Shown here: one piece after another, positions 1-5,566 of the stretch
Position numbering within the stretch: the first letter of the stretch is position 1
Layout of the letters: each line of letters starts with the position of its first letter
Assembly (NCBI GenBank): GCA_030672885.1
Contig: DAOVFN010000038.1
Location: forward strand, 1-6,654
Direction: 5' to 3'
DNA length: 6,654 bases
Origin: Candidatus Aenigmatarchaeota archaeon
GTDB taxonomy: Archaea > Aenigmatarchaeota > Aenigmatarchaeia > QMZP01
Program-made: the position numbers and the translations under genes
The notes under the pieces: generated by a model
Seen by the model: only the letters and a program-made list of their open reading frames with translations
What the model was told of the DNA's origin: nothing
Databases searched by the model: none

Positions 1-142
1 CAGACTCCTGTAAAAAGGGTGTTAAGGGAGAGCCTGTTATTGTGGAGAAAGGTTTGATGTTTTTCCGGACGCGCTTTTGGAGGAAGTCGGCAGACTCCTG
101 TAAAAAGGGTGTTAAGGGAGAGCCTGTTATTGTGGAGAAAGG
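1..142. repeat. Two 52-bp direct repeats, 90-bp period
   Basis: Bases 1-52 and 91-142 are identical (starting CAGACTCCTGTAAAAAGGGT, ending TGTGGAGAAAGG), separated by a 38-bp segment (53-90). The period of 90 is a multiple of three, and a plus-strand frame stays open from base 3 to 224 across both copies, as does a minus-strand frame across the repeats. A coding origin is therefore possible but not shown. The second copy stops 6 bp from the rhomboid stop codon. The first copy begins exactly at base 1, which fits either a longer array running out of the window or an assembly break at a repeat. The repeat has no clear internal dyad. Confidence 0.9.
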
Positions 143-148
143 CATGAG

Positions 149-829
149 CTATTTCTCTGAGAAGAAACCCGAGGCCAGCCTGATGGGCACGTGGGGTTCC
201 GCGGATTTTCTCCTGTTGGTGTGAATCCTTCCTGCGATGTAACCGAAGACGAAGCCTCCTATGTGGGCCCAGAAGGCGACGCCCGAGCCCGTCCCCCCGA
301 CGAGGCTCATTGTCCCGAACATGAGCTGCATGACGAACCAGAGGCCTATGAGGGCATAGGCAGGAATCCGGTATATCATATAGAAGGGGCCTATTGTTCT
401 GATCCTGACATGGGGGAATATCGCGAGATAGGCGCCAAGGACACCGGATATCGCGCCAGAGGCCCCGATTGCCGGGACCAGGGAGCCGGGGTTGCTGAAG
501 AAGTGCGCCAGGCAGGCAAAGACCCCTGCCGAGACATAGAAGGCCAGGTATTTTGTCCTTCCGAACCTGTCCTCGATGTTGTCCCCGTATATGTAGAGAT
601 AGAGCATGTTGCCGAATATGTGATCAAAGCCCCCGTGCAGGAACATGCTTGTCAGGAAGGTCGCTGGGATGAACATGGCGGGGGTGAAGCCCCAGGTCAT
701 GATAATGTTCTCGAAATCAAAGAGGCTCAGGATGAATACCGCAACATTGGCCAGAATCAGGCATGTTGTGACCAGGGGAAAGATGCTGGACGGGTTCTCG
801 TCCTTGTAGGGAAGAAACTGGCCTTTCAT
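149..829 (-). CDS. Rhomboid family intramembrane serine protease
   Basis: This is a 226-residue membrane protease expected to cleave transmembrane helices of substrate proteins within the lipid bilayer. The catalytic serine is S124 in GASGAISG (residues 122-129) and its histidine partner is H189 in FWAHIGGFVFGY. The helix-2 signature is also present: HGGFDHIFGNMLYL at about 65-78, with H65, H70 and N74. About six hydrophobic segments can be seen, the first at residues 17-37, giving a minimal six-helix rhomboid without extra domains. The short N-terminus (YKDENPSS followed by FPLVTT) is typical of compact prokaryotic rhomboids. I chose the ATG at 829 over the in-frame GTG at 838 because AGGTG lies 6 bases before it. 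The GTG itself directly follows the upstream stop codon. The gene is probably cotranscribed with the helical protein upstream (11-bp spacing). Its substrate is unknown. Confidence 0.95.
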   Translation of the reverse strand: MKGQFLPYKDENPSSIFPLVTTCLILANVAVFILSLFDFENIIMTWGFTPAMFIPATFLTSMFLHGGFDHIFGNMLYLYIYGDNIEDRFGRTKYLAFYVSAGVFACLAHFFSNPGSLVPAIGASGAISGVLGAYLAIFPHVRIRTIGPFYMIYRIPAYALIGLWFVMQLMFGTMSLVGGTGSGVAFWAHIGGFVFGYIAGRIHTNRRKSAEPHVPIRLASGFFSEK

Positions 830-838
830 GCAGCACAC

Positions 839-1417
839 CTAGAAGCCCCTTCTTATGCGGGACCTTATGGTATCAAAGGTCTTTTCAAGGGCGGCTTCCT
901 GTATGTTGCTGACAGCGTCCCGTTCATTGAAGAGCGTTACGATCTCGTCGAGGCTGGCCTTCAGCCTGCATGTGTGTTCGTCAATCTCCCTGAGGTCGCG
1001 GACAGCCCTTCCTGAGGCAAGAAGCTCTTTGTGCAGGCCATCGATGCCCTTTACAAGGTCGCCCAGGCCTGCCAGAATCCTGTAGTCGTAGTCGACCATG
1101 CGCTCCAGCCATTCTTGGGACTTGCTGTTTCCCCATTTGAATACCCTGGCCCTTATCTCGTTAGAGAACATGCCTATGCCGTCCCTGAACTGCTCAAAGT
1201 CCTTGAGGAGCATGTCCCTGTGGAGCTCGAAGGCCGTCTCCAGTACATTGAACATGCTCTTTTTGGCTACCTTGAGGTTCTCCACTATGAGGCTGCAGAA
1301 TGTCTCATCTGTCATGTGGGCCAGATCCTCGCTGGAATAGCTGTAGCCGGTGATGTATCTCTCCAGGGACCTTATCTTCATGGTCCTGGTCTTTGTGGCA
1401 TTGTCCCATTCGCTCAT
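839..1417 (-). CDS. Helix-rich soluble protein of unknown function
   Basis: This 192-residue protein has no family I recognise. It has no signal peptide and no membrane segment. Residues 40-92 and 100-190 are rich in Glu, Lys, Leu and Arg with hydrophobic residues at heptad-like spacing (for example around VENLKVAKKSMFNVLETAF and RLKASLDEIVTLF), suggesting long helices or coiled coil. The C-terminus is basic (RSRIRRGF). The ATG at 1417 sits 26-27 bases from the centre of a TATA-like box and has no ribosome binding site, which fits a leaderless start. A second in-frame ATG at 1381 is an alternative. The stop codon lies 9 bases before the chosen rhomboid start, so the two are probably one operon. 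It could be a partner or regulator of the protease, but nothing in the sequence shows this. Confidence 0.75.
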   Translation of the reverse strand: MSEWDNATKTRTMKIRSLERYITGYSYSSEDLAHMTDETFCSLIVENLKVAKKSMFNVLETAFELHRDMLLKDFEQFRDGIGMFSNEIRARVFKWGNSKSQEWLERMVDYDYRILAGLGDLVKGIDGLHKELLASGRAVRDLREIDEHTCRLKASLDEIVTLFNERDAVSNIQEAALEKTFDTIRSRIRRGF

Positions 1418-1437
1418 GCTAGATATTTTGTTTTGTC

Positions 1438-1449
1438 TATTAAAAATAG
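1438..1449 (-). promoter_or_regulatory. TATA-box promoter for the helical protein/rhomboid unit
   Basis: On the minus strand the segment reads CTATTTTTAATA, an A/T-only core in a less AT-rich context. Its centre lies about 26 bases before the ATG at 1417. In archaea this spacing puts transcription start at or next to the ATG, and the lack of a Shine-Dalgarno sequence fits a leaderless mRNA. This is inferred from position and composition only. Confidence 0.5.
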
Positions 1450-1457
1450 TTTATGAA

Positions 1458-1488
1458 GATTTCTGCGTGAAATATGTGGGCAGAAATC
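1458..1488. promoter_or_regulatory. 9-bp-arm inverted repeat between divergent promoters (possible operator)
   Basis: GATTTCTGC at 1458-1466 is the perfect reverse complement of GCAGAAATC at 1480-1488, with a 13-base gap. The arm centres are 22 bp apart, about two helical turns, so a dimeric regulator could bind both half-sites on one face. The dyad lies between the minus-strand TATA (ending 1449) and the plus-strand TATA (starting 1504), where one protein could control both units. As RNA it could only form in a transcript starting upstream of the predicted sites, so a DNA operator is the better reading. Confidence 0.5.
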
Positions 1489-1503
1489 ACACATTGGCCC
1501 TGA

Positions 1504-1514
1504 TTATATTAATA
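1504..1514 (+). promoter_or_regulatory. TATA-box promoter for the MBL-fold gene
   Basis: TTATATTAATA forms a good archaeal TATA element. A start about 26 bases downstream of its centre (near 1534) would leave a 5' leader of about 25 bases. That leader would contain the GGGAGG ribosome binding site at 1547-1552, which lies 6 bases before the ATG at 1559. Confidence 0.5.
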
Positions 1515-1558
1515 ATCACCCTAGCAATATCAATCATGCTTAACCTGGGAGGATGAAA

Positions 1559-2284
1559 ATGGAGATGAACGAGACCGGGCTGATTCTCACTACGGTTTAT
1601 GATAACTATATGCACGGGACTGGGTTGAGAACCGGCTGGGGATTCTCCTGCATTGTAAAGGCCAGTGACAGAACCATCCTGTTCGATACAGGGGCTGATT
1701 CCCGGACGCTGCTGCACAACATGGAGAAGCTGGGTTTGGATCCAAAGGGCATTGATCTGATTGTCCTGTCGCACATGCACAGGGATCACACAGGGGGCCT
1801 GGAGGGGGTTTTGGAGAGAAATCCCGATGTAAGGGTATATGTGCCGGAATCCTTTCCAGAGGGATTCAAGACCGGCATAAAATCACATGGCTCAGGGCTT
1901 GTTGAGGTCTCTGGTTCGATGGAGATAACCAGGGGGGTCTGGACTACAGGAGAGCTGGGAACATCCATAAAGGAGCAGTCCCTGATGGTTAAGACAGAAA
2001 GGGGCCTGGTCATCATAACAGGATGCGCCCATCCCGGGGTTGTGAATATTGTGAAAGAGGCAAAGAGGTTGATGAATGAGAGAATATGTCTTGTTCTGGG
2101 TGGCTTCCATCTGTCAGGGACAGGGGATGCTGAACTAAGGTCTATCATGTCATCATTGAGGGAGATTGGGGTGGAGAAGGTGGCTCCCTGCCATTGCTCC
2201 GGGGACAGGGCAAGGGAACTGTTCAGTGAAGAGTACGGGAATGGTTTTGTGGCGAACGGGGTCGGGATGGTAATCAGGATATGA
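1559..2284 (+). CDS. MBL-fold metallohydrolase, COG1237 type
   Basis: This is a 241-residue cytosolic protein of the metallo-beta-lactamase fold. The metal site is intact: LFDTG (D43), HMHRDH at residues 72-77, GCAHPG (H158) and GGFH (H184). A CHC motif follows at 211-213. The order LFDTG, SHMHRDHTGG, KEQSL, ITGCAHPG, LGGFH is that of the family containing the Methanocaldococcus MJ0301 enzyme. That enzyme makes a dihydropterin-ribofuranosylaminobenzene phosphate in methanopterin biosynthesis. Many relatives have no known reaction, so the substrate here is uncertain. ATGs at 1553, 1559 and 1565 are in frame. I chose 1559 because GGGAGG ends 6 bases before it, whereas it touches the ATG at 1553. 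The gene has its own promoter and ends 10 bases from the convergent toxin gene. It looks monocistronic. Confidence 0.92.
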   Translation: MEMNETGLILTTVYDNYMHGTGLRTGWGFSCIVKASDRTILFDTGADSRTLLHNMEKLGLDPKGIDLIVLSHMHRDHTGGLEGVLERNPDVRVYVPESFPEGFKTGIKSHGSGLVEVSGSMEITRGVWTTGELGTSIKEQSLMVKTERGLVIITGCAHPGVVNIVKEAKRLMNERICLVLGGFHLSGTGDAELRSIMSSLREIGVEKVAPCHCSGDRARELFSEEYGNGFVANGVGMVIRI

Positions 2285-2294
2285 CTGCCCCCGT

Positions 2295-3023
2295 CTAATT
2301 GGCATCCGCAAAGGAATTCAAGATAAATTCTGATTCTTCTTTGAGCATAGGCAATCTGGTTATTATCAGAGGCTCCAGGCCTTTCCATGCGGTCTGTTTT
2401 TCCAGAATTTTCTTCTCGAATGCCTTTAGGCTGAAATCCGGAACCCTTTCCCTGACTGATTGCATGTTTATTTCCGTTCCTGATTTTAGCAGAAGATATG
2501 TATCATGAACGTCCCTGGGCCTGTTTCTACCGTATATTGCAGACACCTTGTTAGCGAGCATCTCTTCAGCAGAAAGGATAATCATTTCAACCGGCGGGAT
2601 GTCAGGATACGGTGAATAAAGCGTTGCCCTTTCTGTTCCCTCTGGACTGCCAGAGAGAATCTCAATGGACATCATTATTTCCCGGGGGTGGGAAGGGAAT
2701 GACAAGAGAAGCTTAAGGAAAAGCATGTTGGATGTTCTTTTTCTTTTCAATATGCCGCAGTTTACCCCGAGGAAGGCAAGCTCCTTTTTCAGGTAATCCG
2801 CGATATCTGCCGGTATCGGGGAAGCATAGGCATCAATATATTCTGAAAACCTGTCCCCCCTCATGGCCTTCCATATGCAGGTGCCTCCGCCAAACACCAT
2901 CTTGGGAATCTTCCTGTAAAGCAAATGGAGCAGCATGTCTTGCAGATAATCCTTCCATATCTGGTCAATCAATCTCAACCTCCGCATATGTGCATATCTC
3001 TTTACTTCTTCATGTGTGAGCAT
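2295..3023 (-). CDS. abiEii: AbiEii-type nucleotidyltransferase toxin
   Basis: This 242-residue protein resembles the AbiEii/MenT nucleotidyltransferase family (PF08843), toxins of type IV-like toxin-antitoxin and abortive-infection systems. Characterised MenT relatives add nucleotides to tRNA. Motif I is FGGGTCIWKAMRGDRFSEYID at residues 44-64, with the GG[ST] turn. The second motif is LANKVSAIYGRNRPRDVHD at about 156-174, with K159, D171 and D174. In motif I the family consensus SEDxD appears as SEYID, so Tyr62 stands where the first metal-binding Asp is expected. The fold may be kept while activity is changed or lost. The ATG at 3023 overlaps the antitoxin gene by 22 bases and has AAGGAG 11 bases upstream, inside that gene, which suggests translational coupling. 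This is the usual antitoxin-first order. Family assignment is fairly secure; activity is not. Confidence 0.85.
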   Translation of the reverse strand: MLTHEEVKRYAHMRRLRLIDQIWKDYLQDMLLHLLYRKIPKMVFGGGTCIWKAMRGDRFSEYIDAYASPIPADIADYLKKELAFLGVNCGILKRKRTSNMLFLKLLLSFPSHPREIMMSIEILSGSPEGTERATLYSPYPDIPPVEMIILSAEEMLANKVSAIYGRNRPRDVHDTYLLLKSGTEINMQSVRERVPDFSLKAFEKKILEKQTAWKGLEPLIITRLPMLKEESEFILNSFADAN

Positions 3024-3604
3024 CTTCTGACCAACTCCTTGATTCTGCCTATTATCTTCTTGTTTCCTGTCAGTTCTGCATATCCTTTCAGAACTGAGAT
3101 ATCCGAAAGCCTGATTATCTGTAAAATCTCCTCTTCAGGTATACTGGTGATGTGGACAGCATCAATGATTATTTTTTCTGTATTCGCAACAGGTATTCTT
3201 ATGTTTTCTTTCCAGACAATGTTCTCATAACCGAACATCATTTTGGGATTTATGGTATGGAATATTATCGGGGTGCCTGAAAAGTCAATCCTCTTCTTGA
3301 ATCTCTTTCTTGAAGTAACCACCTCAACAGCGAATGGTATCTGGGTGGTAAGATTCCTTATGCTCATGGCAGTCCAGAGTGAGAGATAACATGGCTTTGT
3401 TATATGCGCGGCAACAGCTACAGGGTCGTCCAGGCACGTGTATTTTCCCCTTTCGATGCGGCTTATTCTTCTGGATTTGGCGAGCACACAGAGCAGTTTC
3501 TTTGAATAATTCCTGGGTATGCCTTCATTATGCATATCCACTGGGCCGAAGACAGGTCTTCTGAATACACGCTTCAGTGATTCCTTATATTTTATTACAG
3601 GCAT
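3002..3604 (-). CDS. abiEi: AbiEi-type antitoxin / winged-helix transcriptional regulator
   Basis: This protein of about 200 residues is the likely antitoxin and repressor of the pair. The N-terminal part holds a winged-helix-like segment (GIPRNYSKKLLCVLAKSRR then RISRIERGKYT) followed by DDPVAVAAHI. The AbiEi core follows: PCYLSLWTAMSIRNLTTQIP, VEVVTSRKR, IIFHTINPKMMFGYE, and IPVANTEKIIIDAVH. AbiEi proteins bind inverted repeats upstream of their own operon, and a perfect palindrome lies at 3641-3660, just upstream of this gene's TATA box. I chose the ATG at 3604 because it is 27 bases from the TATA centre with no Shine-Dalgarno, which fits a leaderless start. The frame stays open to a TTG at 3649, but that start would lie inside the palindrome and upstream of the promoter. 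An ATG at 3625 is another option. It is not known whether it neutralises the toxin by contact or through transcription. Confidence 0.85.
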   Translation of the reverse strand: MPVIKYKESLKRVFRRPVFGPVDMHNEGIPRNYSKKLLCVLAKSRRISRIERGKYTCLDDPVAVAAHITKPCYLSLWTAMSIRNLTTQIPFAVEVVTSRKRFKKRIDFSGTPIIFHTINPKMMFGYENIVWKENIRIPVANTEKIIIDAVHITSIPEEEILQIIRLSDISVLKGYAELTGNKKIIGRIKELVRRCSHMKK

Positions 3605-3626
3605 GAATAATAATGGGTTGGGCATG

Positions 3627-3637
3627 TATTTAAGTAT
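3627..3637 (-). promoter_or_regulatory. TATA-box promoter for abiEi-abiEii
   Basis: On the minus strand this reads ATACTTAAATA. Its centre is about 27 bases from the ATG at 3604, so transcription should start at or beside that codon. The 9-mer ATACTTAAA recurs in the opposite orientation at 3690-3698 for the divergent permease operon. Confidence 0.55.
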
Positions 3638-3640
3638 GCA

Positions 3641-3660
3641 AGTTACCAAAGAAGGTAACT
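3641..3660. promoter_or_regulatory. Palindrome AGTTACC-N6-GGTAACT, likely AbiEi operator
   Basis: The arms are perfect over 7 bp with a 6-base gap (AAAGAA). The site begins 3 bases upstream of the abiEi TATA box and lies 27 bases upstream of the permease-side TATA box. A protein bound here could block preinitiation complex assembly on abiEi and possibly affect the divergent operon. AbiEi autoregulation through inverted repeats is known in bacteria; its role here is inferred. Confidence 0.55.
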
Positions 3661-3686
3661 AACATGACTGGGTTCCAGGTGACCTG

Positions 3687-3698
3687 ATTATACTTAAA
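3687..3698 (+). promoter_or_regulatory. TATA-box promoter for the permease-nuoBCD operon
   Basis: The segment ATTATACTTAAA is followed about 26 bases later by a predicted start near 3718-3720. That gives a leader of about 27 bases before the ATG at 3747. The leader ends in GGAAAGTGAT (3734-3743), a partial match to an archaeal ribosome binding site. A second AT-rich segment at 3708-3718 (GCATAATTATG) could serve instead with a shorter leader. Confidence 0.45.
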
Positions 3699-3746
3699 GT
3701 ACCTGACGCATAATTATGAAGATAACCAGAAGCGGAAAGTGATGAA

Positions 3747-4591
3747 ATGCTGGCCCTGGTCGCACAAAGCCTTATGGAGTCCCTGAAAATCCTCCTGATG
3801 GTTTTTGTGTTCATGGTTCTTGTTGACTTCCTGGGGATAAGATACAGGAAGAGTATAAATGATTTTGCCAGGGGAGCCAAGCAGTATGTGGTAAGCTCAT
3901 TCCTTGGGGTCACCCCGGGCTGTGTCGGGGCCTTTGCCAGCGTGTCCATGTACGTGCACGGGACCATATCCTTTGGAGCGATAGTCGCAACCATGATAGC
4001 CACATCAGGGGAGGCATCATTTATCATGCTGGCCATGTTCCCTGAGACCGCACTGCTTGTCTTTGGGGTGCTGTTCGTCCTGGGCATCGGCTTTGGCTGG
4101 CTTGCCGACAGGGTTATCAGCAGGCACAAGGGACTGGAGAGGATAACAAGATGCGAGGAATGCAAGTTGGTGGTGCACGAGGGTGAAGAAGGGGTTCCGG
4201 AGCATTTCCTGAAGGAGCATGTGTATGGTCACGTTATCAGGAAGCACATGCCCAGGCTCTTTACGTGGCTGTTCTTTACCATGCTGTTCCTGAATGTCCT
4301 GAATTCATATGTTGCGATGGAGGAGGTGCTGCCATCCAGCATGCTGCTGGTGATGCTGGCAGCGGTCCTGATCGGGATAATCCCGGACTCTGGGCCGCAT
4401 TTTGTGTTCGTGCTGCTCTTTGCACAGGGCCTGGTGCCTTTTTCTGTGCTGCTGGCGAGCTCGATTGTCCAGGACGGGCACGGGCTGCTGCCCATGCTCT
4501 CTCATTCGGTCAAGAATACCTTTGTGATAAAGCTGTTCAATGTGGCGCTCGGCCTGGCAGTGGGAATGCCCCTGCTGTTCATGGGACTGTG

Positions 4592-4592
<1 letters not shown>
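3747..4592 (+). CDS. Polytopic permease, putative heavy-metal/manganese exporter (ArsP_2-like)
   Basis: This 281-residue membrane protein matches my memory of the putative 10-TM heavy-metal exporter / manganese transporter family (PF11449). Signature segments are LGVTPGCVGAF (53-63), IATSGEASFIMLA (84-96), IPDSGPHFVFV (212-222) and SSIVQDGHGLLPML (238-251). The two halves look duplicated: residues 56-96 align with 212-252 without gaps. Between them a hydrophilic loop (about 122-170) has CEEC at 136-139 and five histidines, H144, H153, H158, H162 and H167, which could bind a transition metal. Substrate and direction of transport are not experimentally settled for the family as far as I know. 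It is the first gene of the operon, with GTGAT 3 bases before the ATG. Its TGA shares its last base with the ATG of the NuoB-like gene, so translation is probably coupled. A link between this transporter and a complex I-like module is unusual. Confidence 0.88.
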
Positions 4593-5095
<503 letters not shown>

Positions 5096-5566
5096 ATGGA
5101 ACGGAAAATGACTTCGTTCCTCAAATCCGGATTTCCAGATTCGATTATCAATACGGATTCGAAAGGCAAGAACGTATCAGCAGTTGCTAAAAGGGGAAGA
5201 TTCCATGAGATGCTGGCTTCGCTCAAAGACAGGGGATTCGATCATCTCTCAGATGTCACATGCGTTGATTATATGGAGAAAAAGAAATTCGAGTTGATTT
5301 ATCATCTCTGGTCACATGAGAAGAAAATAAGGGTACAGGTAAAAGTCAGGATTCCGAGGGGTTCCCCGTCGATAAAATCTGTTGCTGATCTTTGGCCAGG
5401 AGCGCAGGCGCATGAAAGAGAGAATCATGAAATGTTTGGCATAGATTTTTTGGGAAACCCGGACCTTTCTCCGTTGTTCCTCGAGGACTGGGAAGAGGTT
5501 CCGCCCCTCAGAAAGGATTTTGATACCCGTGAGTTCGTCAAGAGGGAATATTATGGAAAAGAATGA
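5096..5566 (+). CDS. nuoC: NuoC-like (30-kDa type) subunit
   Basis: This 156-residue protein is the NuoC/HycE-N/MbhK-type scaffold subunit, a peripheral-arm protein without cofactors that packs against NuoB and NuoD. The family signature is HERENHEMFGIDFLGNPDL at residues 106-124, matching the ERExxxxxGI consensus. It is preceded by FELIYHLWSHEKKIRVQVKV (65-84), and PLFLEDW (126-132) leads into a short C-terminal tail. Residues 30-60 (RFHEMLASLKDRGFDHLSDVTCVDY) match the usual N-terminal alpha/beta part. The start ATG directly follows the nuoB-like stop codon, with GGGGG 7 bases upstream. An in-frame ATG at 5108 is possible. Length is normal for archaeal separate NuoC, not fused to NuoD. The last 14 bases overlap the next gene. 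Confidence 0.93.
   Translation: MERKMTSFLKSGFPDSIINTDSKGKNVSAVAKRGRFHEMLASLKDRGFDHLSDVTCVDYMEKKKFELIYHLWSHEKKIRVQVKVRIPRGSPSIKSVADLWPGAQAHERENHEMFGIDFLGNPDLSPLFLEDWEEVPPLRKDFDTREFVKREYYGKE

Noticed and set aside
1..142. CRISPR array
   Set aside because: The 52-bp unit is long for a CRISPR repeat, lacks the usual dyad, only two copies are seen, and no cas gene is nearby.
3..224. Plus-strand partial gene through the repeats (ending ...GTWGSADFLLLV)
   Set aside because: It overlaps the 3' end of the well-supported rhomboid gene on the other strand by about 75 bp and has no recognisable domain. It could still be the tail of a gene from outside the window.
191..1015. 274-codon plus-strand ORF
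   Set aside because: It lies antisense to the rhomboid and helical protein genes, and its composition (many Asp, Glu, Gly, Pro) is that of a shadow frame. The rhomboid motifs on the other strand decide the matter.
1468..1556. Small hydrophobic ORF (about 29 residues, GTG start) ending at the MBL gene's first ATG
   Set aside because: It has one good hydrophobic stretch, but it has no ribosome binding site and runs straight through the predicted TATA box and leader of the MBL gene, so its appearance is likely chance.
3605..3649. 15-residue N-terminal extension of AbiEi from a TTG at 3649
   Set aside because: The codon lies inside the palindrome and upstream of the TATA box, so it would not be in the predicted mRNA.
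4265..4591. Upstream extension of the NuoB-like frame to 4265
   Set aside because: It would overlap the permease coding region by over 300 bases, and the added residues show no NuoB-like sequence.
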